IMG/VR virus record: IMGVR_UViG_3300027759_000505
Span: 1-21,086 of that record
Origin: a virus
Direction: 5' to 3' (one strand)
DNA length: 21,086 nt
The notes under the pieces are model-generated. The model searched no databases. It saw only the letters and a program-made list of their open reading frames with translations, and was not told where the DNA came from. Positions 13,338 to 21,086 of this stretch are shown here, in pieces (within the stretch, counting starts at the first letter, position 1; each line of letters opens with the position of its first letter). The position numbers were made by a program, and so were the translations under genes.

Positions 13338-14167
13338 TAAGCTACCGCCGACTTCAAATAACGGACAATGACAATACCGTTGGCACCGGCGCCACCGTTG
13401 CTAGAGTTATCTCCTGAGTATCTTGCTGTAGTGATAGTACCGCCTGCTCCACCATCTCCAGTGTTGCCGCCTCGATTACCGCCACCAAGTCCATAAGTGG
13501 TTCCAATACTAAATATGTTTACGCCAGAGTTACCAGCAGTTCCAGGTGTGGTACCGCTACCACCACCTGCTCCTGGGTATCCACCAGTTCCGTTACCACC
13601 TTGTGATCCAATACCGCCAGAATTGGTTGCAGATCCTGCACCACCAGGACCGTATTGGTTATTCCACTGTCCACCAGAACCGCCGCCAGAACCACCATTG
13701 CCACCAGCAGTGCCACCGTCATAATTACTACCAACTCCACCACCTGTTGCACTTAAACTAAAACCAGTTGTTGCAGTTCCAGCAGTTGGGTTTGAGCCAC
13801 CATAGACTCCGGCAGTTCCACCGCCACCGATTGTAATGTTGTAAGAGCCAGAAAGGGTTTGAGAGTTAGCATTTTGGTAACCACCAGCTCCACCGTTACC
13901 ACCTTGAAATGCTTGGCCATAGCCAGATCCATTACCAAAATCAACATAAACACTTGCATACCCACCGCCACCACCAGCGATAAGAGCATAGTCGGCTACA
14001 ACGCTTCCATTAGTTATAGACAATGTTCCACCAGCAGTAAAAGTGCGATAAAAATAAGTTGCGTCAGAGGTAAGGGTGCCACCAGTTACGATGGCAGTTG
14101 GAAATGCTTTTCCAAACATACCGTAACCGTTGACAGAGGCTCCTGCCCTAGTTCCAAGAATAGGCAT
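13337..14167 (-). CDS. Gly-rich tail adhesin-like protein
   Basis: This 276-residue protein has an N-terminal leader MPILGTRAGAS, a beta segment (ATYFYRTFTAGGTLSITNG, about 36-54), VADYALIAGGGGG (57-69), and then a Gly-rich body with GGNGG- and GGGSGG-type runs to about residue 260, closing with GIVIVRYLKSAVA. The pattern matches phage Gly-rich receptor-binding or fibre-tip domains. AAGGAG lies 4 nt before ATG. The extreme composition produces long spurious frames on both strands, which are ignored. Confidence 0.75.
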   Translation of the reverse strand: MPILGTRAGASVNGYGMFGKAFPTAIVTGGTLTSDATYFYRTFTAGGTLSITNGSVVADYALIAGGGGGYASVYVDFGNGSGYGQAFQGGNGGAGGYQNANSQTLSGSYNITIGGGGTAGVYGGSNPTAGTATTGFSLSATGGGVGSNYDGGTAGGNGGSGGGSGGQWNNQYGPGGAGSATNSGGIGSQGGNGTGGYPGAGGGSGTTPGTAGNSGVNIFSIGTTYGLGGGNRGGNTGDGGAGGTITTARYSGDNSSNGGAGANGIVIVRYLKSAVA

Positions 14168-14175
14168 TGTGCTCC

Positions 14176-15141
14176 TTATGCGAATTTAGATTGAGATGCA
14201 ATGACCGTGTAAGTTGGTGTTGATGCTGTCTTAATGATTGTGTATGTGTAAGCGTCAATAGAGTTAGTGCTACCAGTTGACGGTGCTGCACCATTCTGCC
14301 ACTTAGGAGTAACGGAAGTTCCGTCAATCTGTACTGCGCTGTTGTAGTAAGCAGTTGAACCTTGTGTGACTAGATGTGTTACTGTGATGGCATCGCCTGT
14401 AGCAAGGATCGAACTAAGAGTTGTGCTTGAGTTGCCACGAATATTAAGTGTCCAGTTGGCACTAGCATTGCTTGTGTAATATAGAACGCTCTGAGTAATA
14501 GCATCAAAGGCAACTGTGCCAGTTGCTGCTGTAGCAGATACTGTTGTGCGTTCCTCTGGCGATACAAGCACAGCGCCTGTATTTGTGCCACCGCTAATTG
14601 TTGGAGTGGCTATAGTTGCTGTATTGATTGTTGGGCTAGTTAAAATCTTATTAGTTAAAGTATCGCTAGTTGCCTTACCTACCAAGGTATCATTGCTTGT
14701 AGCAGGTAGAGTCAGCGTATTAGTACCAGCTACTGCAGTTGCCTGCACTGTGGTAGTTCCAGATGTAGATCCGCTAAATGCAAAGGATGCTACAGGAGAT
14801 GCGTTGTTACGGAAGAAGATTAAGTCAGATGAGGTAAGTACGTGCTTGACTGATGCTCCAGCAGTATGAGCAATACCAGATACTCCAGCAGTTCCAGTTC
14901 CAGCCTGGCCTCGACTGATGGTAAGTGTGTCACCAGATACGTTAGTTACATAGACAATCTCTTCGTTGACTGTGTCTACATCTAGTGCAACGGTGAAGAT
15001 GTCTACGTTACCACTGGCTAATGTGATACCACCCATTAGGGCTGTAGCAGTACCAGTTGCCACTGTTAGAGTAGTAGCAGTTGTATTGATGCCACTGGCA
15101 AGCGTTGTCTCAACGCTAATAGAAGAATACTGTCTGGTCAT
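14176..15141 (-). CDS. beta-rich tail-fibre-like protein
   Basis: This 321-residue, Thr/Ser/Ala-rich protein starts with a domain ending in VNEEIVYVTNVSGDTLTISR and GQAGTG (about 58-84), common at the N terminus of phage fibre and baseplate proteins. A shaft-like stretch follows (TSDTLTNKILTSPTINTATI, about 157-177) of the kind that repeats in fibres, and then a C-terminal beta domain (about 195-321). It is likely a trimeric fibre or its attachment. An AAGG SD lies before the ATG. Confidence 0.68.
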   Translation of the reverse strand: MTRQYSSISVETTLASGINTTATTLTVATGTATALMGGITLASGNVDIFTVALDVDTVNEEIVYVTNVSGDTLTISRGQAGTGTAGVSGIAHTAGASVKHVLTSSDLIFFRNNASPVASFAFSGSTSGTTTVQATAVAGTNTLTLPATSNDTLVGKATSDTLTNKILTSPTINTATIATPTISGGTNTGAVLVSPEERTTVSATAATGTVAFDAITQSVLYYTSNASANWTLNIRGNSSTTLSSILATGDAITVTHLVTQGSTAYYNSAVQIDGTSVTPKWQNGAAPSTGSTNSIDAYTYTIIKTASTPTYTVIASQSKFA

Positions 15142-15150
15142 TTATCTGCC

Positions 15151-16047
15151 TTACTTTGTGTAGTGGATACGGATTGGATACAGATCTTGCAGTTTGAGCG
15201 CTTCGTCAGTGAGTCTTTGTTGGTATAGAGCATAGATATAACGAGATGAAGCAACGCCTGCTGTGCTTGGAATCTTGGTATCATTTAAGTCAGCTTCTGC
15301 TGAACTCAAGTTGATACGACCAGCATCTACATAAGATAGTAATTTGTAGCAGGCACCGAGTGTTATGACTTCAACTGAAGAAGCAGGTAATCCTGTTACA
15401 TCTGCAAAGTCATCTGTTGGGTTATCTAAAGTATTAGGAGTAGTTGTGTACCACACCTGTACTGTTCGTCCAGGTTGGATATTTTCATAAAGGTTAATAG
15501 TTTTCTGTGTGTTAAAAGTTGCAACGTTTGCCATTAGGTCAACACGCCAACGGTTGATAGGCAGCCACTCAAGGCTTGAACCTGTTGTTTGCCAAGACAT
15601 ATAAAGCACTGATTGCACATCATCAGGTAGCGGATATGTAGTCTGGCTAGCATTGAATGTAAAGGTATATGAGGCAACAGACCAAAGTTTAGGATAGACG
15701 CTATTGATTACATCGTTGATAGCCTTCTTAATTGTTACCTTTGGAAAAGTTGGACTAAGGGTTACTTGGGCATACTGTGCGTGTGGTGAGGCGTTAGTGT
15801 TCTGGTAGCCTCGACCAAATCCTGGAGCTGCATTAAGTGTGCTGCTTGTTTGGCTAAAGTTATCAATCCAGATAAGTTCATCATCAATTTCAATGATGCC
15901 CTTGGCTAGGTTGGCACTTGAGCCAATAGTCATAGCGGTAGCAGTAGATGTTATAGCACTATTTAAGTAGGTTATTCTATCTTGGCGCAGGGTATAACCT
16001 GCTAGAGATGAGCGAACCTCATCTATCATATCGCTAAGTGTTGGCAT
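15151..16047 (-). CDS. tail adaptor/connector-like structural protein
   Basis: This 298-residue protein has an N-terminal helix (LSDMIDEVRSSLAG), a beta insert ELIWIDNFSQ then PGFGRGYQNT (about 57-82), and VTIKKAINDVINSVYPKLW (about 103-121), followed by a beta-rich half. The C-terminal half is helical (ALYQQRLTDEALKLQDLYP). The arrangement resembles adaptor proteins (T7 gp11-type) that join portal and tail, but with an added beta domain. That identity is tentative; a virion role is firmer. The SD AGAGG precedes the start, which overlaps the glycosyltransferase stop by one base. Confidence 0.6.
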   Translation of the reverse strand: MPTLSDMIDEVRSSLAGYTLRQDRITYLNSAITSTATAMTIGSSANLAKGIIEIDDELIWIDNFSQTSSTLNAAPGFGRGYQNTNASPHAQYAQVTLSPTFPKVTIKKAINDVINSVYPKLWSVASYTFTFNASQTTYPLPDDVQSVLYMSWQTTGSSLEWLPINRWRVDLMANVATFNTQKTINLYENIQPGRTVQVWYTTTPNTLDNPTDDFADVTGLPASSVEVITLGACYKLLSYVDAGRINLSSAEADLNDTKIPSTAGVASSRYIYALYQQRLTDEALKLQDLYPIRIHYTK

Positions 16048-17108
16048 TATTTCCTCTCATACCAGCCATCTCCCCATAGAGTCAGCAGTCTTGCAAAGTA
16101 TTGCTCGTATTGTGGTGCAATAGCATCTAATGAATACAACGCTACTGCTCTCTTATGTATTGCTACTGGGTCTAAGTCCTTGACCCATTCTGTTGCTACT
16201 GCAAATTCCATTGCATTTCTGCAACGGTATCCAGTAACTCCATTTGGGTTAGTCTCTGTGAAGGCTCCCCAGTCTGTGGTAATTGTTGGAGTTCCGCAGG
16301 CTTGCGCCTCAATCACCACATTACCAAAAGGTTCGATATAAAGTGTTGGAGCAAATAGAGCAATAGCACCGCCCATTAACTTTGCTCGTTGCTCTGGTCC
16401 TACTGGTCCTACCCATTCACCATATTCAATCTTTGGGTTATTACCAGGACCTGCCATAATCAGCTTTAGACCAAGTTCTTTACAGACGTGCTGTGCTACA
16501 ACCAAACCTTTGCGATCTACCATACGACCTACGTAGAGGTAGTAGTCTTCCTTCTTCTCTTGTAGCGGGAACATCTCTGGTTCTAAGTAACCAGGTATTA
16601 CCGCATCATAGAAGTTACCATCTACCATTGTCGGATCTTTATACATCGCATAGATGCTGTGCATCCAAGCGTAGGACTCAAAGACTTTGTACTTGCTAAA
16701 GACTCCACCATAGCCAACACCGAACTCGACGCTCATATAATCTGGATAAGCATCTGCGATAGGCTTTTGTGAAGCCCCACCGATAAGGCAGATAAAGTCT
16801 TTCTTCTGCAGACGCTTGCCTAGTTGAACTATGGCGTTCTGATTAAAGATCTGCCAATGCGGTAGCGTATTATCAAATGCAGCTTCGGTGTAATGCTTAC
16901 CATCTAGTGCTTCATCCTGCTGTTCTTTAGTAATGCAGGTGATGAGTTCATCAACCGGCGCTTCATTCTGATCTCCAGCATAGAGATAGACCGTGTGACC
17001 TAGACTCTTCATCATTATACAAAAGCGTCTTACCTTTTCGGTATAGGCGCAGTTGACGTAATCTTTAGTTGTCTGTGTATGTGGCAGGCTTATTACGTGG
17101 AATCTCAT
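16047..17108 (-). CDS. GT4-family glycosyltransferase
   Basis: This 353-residue protein has the two-domain GT-B layout. The N-terminal acceptor half (1-185) includes YVNCAYTEKVRRFC near the start, as in glycogen-synthase-like enzymes. The donor half has YVGRMVDRKG (192-201, with R195 and K200 as phosphate contacts) and the EX7E motif EPFGNVVIE (E259, E267), then CGTPTITTDWGAFTE. It transfers a sugar from an NDP-sugar; the acceptor is unknown. Its neighbour is the Thr-rich collagen-like protein, a plausible acceptor. It has no SD; instead a perfect TATAAT lies 8 nt before the ATG. Confidence 0.85.
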   Translation of the reverse strand: MRFHVISLPHTQTTKDYVNCAYTEKVRRFCIMMKSLGHTVYLYAGDQNEAPVDELITCITKEQQDEALDGKHYTEAAFDNTLPHWQIFNQNAIVQLGKRLQKKDFICLIGGASQKPIADAYPDYMSVEFGVGYGGVFSKYKVFESYAWMHSIYAMYKDPTMVDGNFYDAVIPGYLEPEMFPLQEKKEDYYLYVGRMVDRKGLVVAQHVCKELGLKLIMAGPGNNPKIEYGEWVGPVGPEQRAKLMGGAIALFAPTLYIEPFGNVVIEAQACGTPTITTDWGAFTETNPNGVTGYRCRNAMEFAVATEWVKDLDPVAIHKRAVALYSLDAIAPQYEQYFARLLTLWGDGWYERK

Positions 17109-17117
17109 AGTGCGAAA

Positions 17118-18187
<1,070 letters not shown>

Positions 18188-18191
<4 letters not shown>

Positions 18192-18529
18192 AGCGTTACA
18201 GCCCCCGTTACGATAAATAAACCTTCAAGGAATCTAGTGACAGTAGATCCGCTATCTAGTACTAAGTCATATGAATAGCGACCAGGAACGATTGGCTCTG
18301 TAAGAGCTGCAGAAAGTGTCACGGTCACAGTGCCAGTAGCACCAGTAATTACCATACGACCATTGGTTGTAGTGGCAGTTATGGTGGTAGTGCTAGACCC
18401 AACGAATGGGCGCACTGTCATAGTTCCGGTATAACCAGTAAGGTTGATCGGAACAGCATCGTTGTTGACTGAGAATTGAAAATTAAATGTGGTTGCTTGT
18501 TCGCATATTAGATTAAATTTAGCACTCAA
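18188..18529 (-). CDS. small Ig-like virion protein
   Basis: This 113-residue beta protein has [49 protein letters not shown] and [14 protein letters not shown], the pattern of baseplate/fibre upper-protein N-terminal domains that bind neighbours in the tail. It starts with TTG overlapping the preceding stop (TTGA). Its position directly before the collagen-like fibre gene suggests a fibre-anchoring role (inference). Confidence 0.65.
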
Positions 18530-18810
18530 GATGATATTCCTCTGAGAGCCTGCGTTGCAGGTAGTTGAGAAGTACCAGCGAGAGCGTTACATACGCCGTT
18601 AAAATCAAGACGATTGGTGCTAACCGTGCCTTGAATTGCATTTAATACTCCCACTGTGTCTGTTAAGTTTGTTGTTACTGATCTTAGAACTGCCCACTGA
18701 CGGGCAGCCAAGGCTTGCCCTACCATCGCCCCTGGTGCTCGATAGGTGCCACCATTAGCCAGACGATTGAGTTCATCTCTTAGCGTTGTTCCTGCTACTC
18801 CTAGTGCCAC
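18526..18810 (-). CDS. conserved small phage protein
   Basis: This 94-residue, mostly helical protein begins ALGVAGTTLRDELNRLANGG, a pattern I recall from aquatic phage virion regions; the rest is helical (GAMVGQALAARQWAVLRSV) with a Cys near residue 74. The function is unknown. It starts with GTG, 6 nt after AAGGAG. Its TTGA junction with the next gene suggests coupled production. Confidence 0.65.
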   Translation of the reverse strand: MALGVAGTTLRDELNRLANGGTYRAPGAMVGQALAARQWAVLRSVTTNLTDTVGVLNAIQGTVSTNRLDFNGVCNALAGTSQLPATQALRGISS

Positions 18811-18820
18811 CTATATCTCC

Positions 18821-18982
18821 TTACTTCTTTTTGCGAGCTGCTGCTGCGTTGTCTATTAAGTTTGGATAAGGTCGTCCTGCTGCCTTAGCCTTTGCCTTTG
18901 CTGACGCCTTTTGTGCAGGCGTTAGCGCCTTTGATGTTTTCTTAGGATTCTTTGTATCCCAAAATGCTACTTTCTTTTTCAC
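18821..18982 (-). CDS. small lysine-rich protein with RPYPNLIDN motif
   Basis: This 53-residue protein starts VKKKVAFWDTKNPKKTSKAL, continues with an Ala/Lys helix (TPAQKASAKAKAKAAG) and ends RPYPNLIDNAAAARKKK. The motif GRPYPNLIDN is familiar from actinophage proteins of unknown role. The GTG start at 18982 is chosen because it overlaps the preceding stop as GTGA; a longer reading from 19021 would run through the Cys-rich gene. The strong positive charge suggests nucleic-acid or capsid-interior contact. Confidence 0.7.
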   Translation of the reverse strand: MKKKVAFWDTKNPKKTSKALTPAQKASAKAKAKAAGRPYPNLIDNAAAARKKK

Positions 18983-19077
18983 TTTTTTTTCCTTGCGTTC
19001 TTGCAGGTAGCACAGGTGCATTTACAACCTTTTTGAGGATTGCCTGCTTTGCATTTACAACCACATTTAGCACACAT
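18979..19077 (-). CDS. tiny cysteine-rich metallothionein-like protein
   Basis: This 32-residue protein has eight cysteines (C2, C5, C7, C9, C18, C20, C22, C25), with CxC and CxxC spacing like metallothioneins, and a KNARKKK tail. It could bind two or more Zn(II)/Cu(I) ions. It was found by reading the gap. It is bracketed by TAATG and GTGA overlaps with its neighbours, which supports its being translated. Sequestering metal or nucleating a virion site are possible roles; neither is shown. Confidence 0.7.
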   Translation of the reverse strand: MCAKCGCKCKAGNPQKGCKCTCATCKNARKKK

Positions 19078-19379
19078 TATTTCTTACCTTTATTTCTTTT
19101 AGATATTGCTGCAGCCTTAGATCTAGCATCTGCTTTAGATGATGCACCCCAGGCTTGTAGCGATAAAAGTAATCTAGTTGGTTCTCCATTAGGCTTACGT
19201 TCAGGTCCTGGATTACCAGCAGCACGAGCAAGATAACTTGCTCTGCGTGGATTGTCTCCAGATTTAACAGGAGCCTTTATATTTTGACCTGCAGCTTTTA
19301 ACGAAGCACGACCTTTAGCATTGAGGCCACCCTTGGGATTCTTACCTTCTTTGCGTTGCCACGCTGGAGACTTTGCCAT
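19077..19379 (-). CDS. DUF6321-like basic protein
   Basis: This 100-residue, Arg/Lys-rich protein has PAWQRKEGKNPKGGLNAKGR (5-24), GDNPRRASYLARAAG (about 41-55), GPERKPNGEPTRLLLSLQAW (about 58-77) and an Ala/Lys end (KADARSKAAAISKRNKGKK). This matches my memory of DUF6321, found in many phages and sometimes annotated histone-like or structural. The reaction is unknown; DNA or virion binding is likely from charge. The start directly follows the stop of the preceding gene. Confidence 0.75.
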   Translation of the reverse strand: MAKSPAWQRKEGKNPKGGLNAKGRASLKAAGQNIKAPVKSGDNPRRASYLARAAGNPGPERKPNGEPTRLLLSLQAWGASSKADARSKAAAISKRNKGKK

Positions 19380-19553
19380 TTACTTCTTCTTACCCATTTT
19401 CTTGTTAGACATCTTTGCTTGTGATAGCGCAATAGCAATCGCTTGCTTCTTGCCTTTAACAATAGGTCCTTTACTAGAACCAGAGTTTAGCGTTCCCGCC
19501 TTAAACTCTTTCATTACCTTAGAGATCTTTGCTTTCTTGGCTGCATTGTTCAT
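19380..19553 (-). CDS. DUF6496-like small basic protein
   Basis: This 57-residue protein was found by reading the gap. It has ISKVMKEFKAGTLNSGSSKG (10-29) then KGKKQAIAIALSQAKMS (33-49), the KQAIAIALSEA core of DUF6496, and a lysine end (NKKMGKKK). Members occur in phages and bacteria, with no set function. The start overlaps the preceding stop (TAATG). Like its neighbours it is rich in lysine. Confidence 0.75.
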   Translation of the reverse strand: MNNAAKKAKISKVMKEFKAGTLNSGSSKGPIVKGKKQAIAIALSQAKMSNKKMGKKK

Positions 19554-19690
19554 TACTTAGCAGCCTTGCCCATTGCACCTGTCTGTAGTTCTTCATAAGT
19601 TTCGTACTTAAGGTTGCTTGGATATTGCTTATCTGCTGGTGGGTAAACAAGATTATTTATGTCTGTTGTTAATTCTGTTTTGTTATTCAT
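19553..19690 (-). CDS. tiny hypothetical protein
   Basis: This 45-residue protein starts MNNKTELTTDINNLVYPP and ends LQTGAMGKAAK, with a Tyr-rich middle (KQYPSNLKYETYEELQ). An AAAGG SD precedes the ATG, and its TAA overlaps the next ATG, so it is probably translated. No family was recognised; it is less basic than its neighbours. Confidence 0.6.
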   Translation of the reverse strand: MNNKTELTTDINNLVYPPADKQYPSNLKYETYEELQTGAMGKAAK

Positions 19691-19692
19691 TA

Positions 19693-19884
19693 TTACTTAC
19701 CTTTCTTCATAGCGGAGTTTTTCATCATTTTACCATTAGGCATCTTGTGCATACCTTGTTTTACTTCTTTGGCTTTTTGCGCCTTAGTTTCGCCCTTTTT
19801 AAGTTCTTTCTTTTTCATTGCTTTTGGTTCTGTTTTTTCGTAGGCTGAATAAGCCTTCATCATCTTAGGTGACATCTTTGCCAT
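19693..19884 (-). CDS. very lysine/methionine-rich small protein
   Basis: This 63-residue protein is about one third lysine (20 Lys against 5 acidic residues) with about ten Met, largely low complexity: KAMKKKELKKGETKAQKAK (about 21-39) and a KMPNGKMMKNSAMKKGK tail. It would be unfolded or helical on DNA. AAGGAG precedes the ATG. It may package with the genome or neutralise its charge; that is inference. Confidence 0.68.
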   Translation of the reverse strand: MAKMSPKMMKAYSAYEKTEPKAMKKKELKKGETKAQKAKEVKQGMHKMPNGKMMKNSAMKKGK

Positions 19885-19886
19885 TA

Positions 19887-20153
19887 TTACTCCTTAAAGG
19901 TCATTTGGATTCCATCAAAAGCCTTACCAGCCTCGTTGGAAAGTTTAACTGCTGCATCTATATCTTTAGATTTTGTAGAACGTGGTTCTATTCCTTGACG
20001 CGTTGCATCATAATAAGACTGTAGTTCCTTATCGTGTTGCTTAGCAGTAGGAATACCATTGGTTCTTAAAGAGACTTCATTAACTTGTAGTCCTAGAACC
20101 TTGCATCCAAAGCAACTGGTTACTGGTTCAGGATGATCTTCCCAGTGCTTCAT
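19887..20153 (-). CDS. conserved small phage protein with CFGCK motif
   Basis: This 88-residue protein has VTSCFGCKVLGLQVN (11-25), a CxxC pair that may bind metal, then a helical region (KQHDKELQSYYDATRQGIEP; AAVKLSNEAGKAF). I recall similar proteins next to capsid genes in actinophages, without known function. It starts by an ATGA overlap with the preceding stop. Confidence 0.68.
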   Translation of the reverse strand: MKHWEDHPEPVTSCFGCKVLGLQVNEVSLRTNGIPTAKQHDKELQSYYDATRQGIEPRSTKSKDIDAAVKLSNEAGKAFDGIQMTFKE

Positions 20154-20476
20154 ACTATCGGTGTCACATAATCGCCGTAGCCAGCGTTGATAAGAACAGT
20201 GGCTTGGGTATCACTAATAGTATATTCGTGACCGCCAAGGAAGTAATAACTAGCTGCTGCTAGATCATCTTGGTTAGGAGTCAATGTCTCAGTAACAGTA
20301 GTTCCGTTAACAATAAGTGTTTGACCACGTGCTACATCTGTAAGGCTGATTGGAATAGCACCGTCAATAGTGCCACCGTTGAACCGGCGACCAGCAAGGC
20401 GTGAGTACTTGGTGTGTTCACCAGCACCAGCGCCCCAGGTTTGCCATTGGTAGGGTGTTACTAACTTATATGCCAT
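20150..20476 (-). CDS. putative capsid-associated or head-completion protein
   Basis: This 108-residue, beta-rich protein (GGTIDGAIPISLTDVARGQT; TLIVNGTTVTETLT; YYFLGGHEYTISDTQATVLI) follows the major capsid gene, where head decoration and head-completion genes are usual. It has no trans-membrane or catalytic motif. The SD AAAGG lies 6 nt before ATG. The role is from position only. Confidence 0.55.
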   Translation of the reverse strand: MAYKLVTPYQWQTWGAGAGEHTKYSRLAGRRFNGGTIDGAIPISLTDVARGQTLIVNGTTVTETLTPNQDDLAAASYYFLGGHEYTISDTQATVLINAGYGDYVTPIV

Positions 20477-20500
20477 ATCTAACCTTTCCTAAGTGACAGA

Positions 20501-20518
20501 GGTGGGTTTGACCCCACC
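20501..20518 (-). other. hairpin in the gap after the capsid gene
   Basis: GGTGGG pairs with CCCACC around a 6-base loop, in the 64-base gap between the capsid stop and the next gene. There is no T run after it on the minus strand, so it is more likely an mRNA-stabilising or attenuating structure than a full terminator. Confidence 0.45.
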
Positions 20519-20540
20519 CCTGCCGTTGCACGTAGCGGAA

Positions 20541-21086
20541 TTATCCGTTTGTTGCTGCAGACTCAATGCGATAGAGCGCTGCTTCACGAAGGCGTGCAAA
20601 GCCTCCGAAGTAGTACCAACCGATTGTGCGGAAACGACGGAGTGCATCAATCTCTGGACCGATAACGGTTGAGATGTCTGCAGCCTGTGCTTCAGCCAAT
20701 GCTTCACGACCTGCGACGATTGCGCGGTAGTTGTTGGTAAATGTAACAGTACCTGTGTCAGCAACTGATGTGATGTTAGATGCTGTAAGAGCGTAGGTAA
20801 ATGTTGTTGTTGTAGGAACAGATGCAATGGTGTATGTACCATTGATACCTGTGTTAGTTGTAGCAGCAACTGTTACAATCTGGTTTACACCAAGACCGTG
20901 AGCAACTGCTGTTGTAACTGTTACAACGTTTGATGTCAACGCAACGTTGGTGATAGTAGTGCTTGTAGCAATACCAGTAGCCAACTTTAGACCATTGAGA
21001 ACACGTGGTGTCTCAACGATGAAAGCGCCTTCGATAACTCCTACTGCACCAGCAACGAACGGTGTACGTTCTACGTACTTTGTTAG
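20541..21086 (-). CDS. major capsid protein (N4-gp56-like), C-terminal part
   Basis: 181 codons are in the window and the frame is open to the right edge, so the N terminus is missing. The in-frame TTG at 20984 is a leucine inside the gene, not its start. GAFIVETPRVLNGL is followed by a beta domain (about 20736..20951) that interrupts the fold. The capsid core then resumes with NNYRAIVAGREALAEAQA and ends with RFRTIGWYYFGGFARLREAA, the closing pattern I associate with N4-gp56-type capsid proteins. The inserted module (VVTVTTAVAHGL...GTYTIASVPTTTTFTYAL) resembles beta domains common in phage tail proteins and probably lies on the outer capsid surface. Confidence 0.82.
   Translation of the reverse strand, partial: LTKYVERTPFVAGAVGVIEGAFIVETPRVLNGLKLATGIATSTTITNVALTSNVVTVTTAVAHGLGVNQIVTVAATTNTGINGTYTIASVPTTTTFTYALTASNITSVADTGTVTFTNNYRAIVAGREALAEAQAADISTVIGPEIDALRRFRTIGWYYFGGFARLREAALYRIESAATNG

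Noticed and set aside
18983-19021. A longer start (19021) for the lysine-rich protein
   Set aside because: It would overlap the Cys-rich gene by 43 bases, while the GTG at 18982 gives the GTGA junction seen elsewhere.
20501-20518. Rho-independent terminator after the capsid gene
   Set aside because: The hairpin has no T run on the minus strand and the next gene follows with a good SD; kept only as a hairpin.

Overview
The window looks like about half of a tailed-phage genome whose host is an actinobacterium. The host call rests on a WhiB-type Fe-S regulator at 4258..4524, a family essentially confined to Actinobacteria and their phages, and on several small proteins of kinds I associate with actinophages. 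The base composition is AT-leaning for an actinophage and lysine-rich genes are frequent. That would fit a streamlined low-GC aquatic actinobacterium better than Streptomyces or Mycobacterium; this last step is inference.

All genes but one are on the minus strand, so the map reads from right to left. (1) 21086-18188: the C-terminal part of the major capsid protein, two small conserved proteins, a run of very small lysine-rich or cysteine-rich proteins, and two small virion-type proteins. (2) 18191-16047: a collagen-like Gly-X-Thr protein followed by a GT4 glycosyltransferase. (3) 16047-8034: an adaptor-like protein, a fibre-like protein, a cassette of Gly-rich and beta-sandwich proteins interrupted by a free-standing HNH endonuclease, two small proteins, and a large beta-rich tail protein. 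No tape-measure gene is seen, which would suit a podovirus-like tail. (4) 8034-7196: lysis genes (two membrane proteins and an M15-type endolysin), closed by a strong rho-independent terminator at 7124..7172.

The stretch 7195-6663 is the control region. It holds the only plus-strand gene (a Zn-ribbon protein, 6786..7040) and a divergent promoter region with an inverted repeat. The first minus-strand gene beyond it is an HslV/proteasome-beta-like Ntn hydrolase that appears to be leaderless.

From 6662 to 1 lies a tightly overlapping DNA-metabolism operon: a Cas4/RecB-like nuclease, a small Zn-binding protein, WhiB, a DnaB-like ATPase, a Holliday-junction resolvase, a primase split into overlapping Zn-finger and TOPRIM genes, a DUF1599-like protein, a sigma-like factor and another PD-(D/E)XK-like protein. 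Start and stop codons overlap as ATGA, GTGA or TAATG at most junctions, which implies extensive translational coupling. The window has no gene-free stretch longer than 300 bases. No tRNA, CRISPR array, integrase or attachment site was seen.
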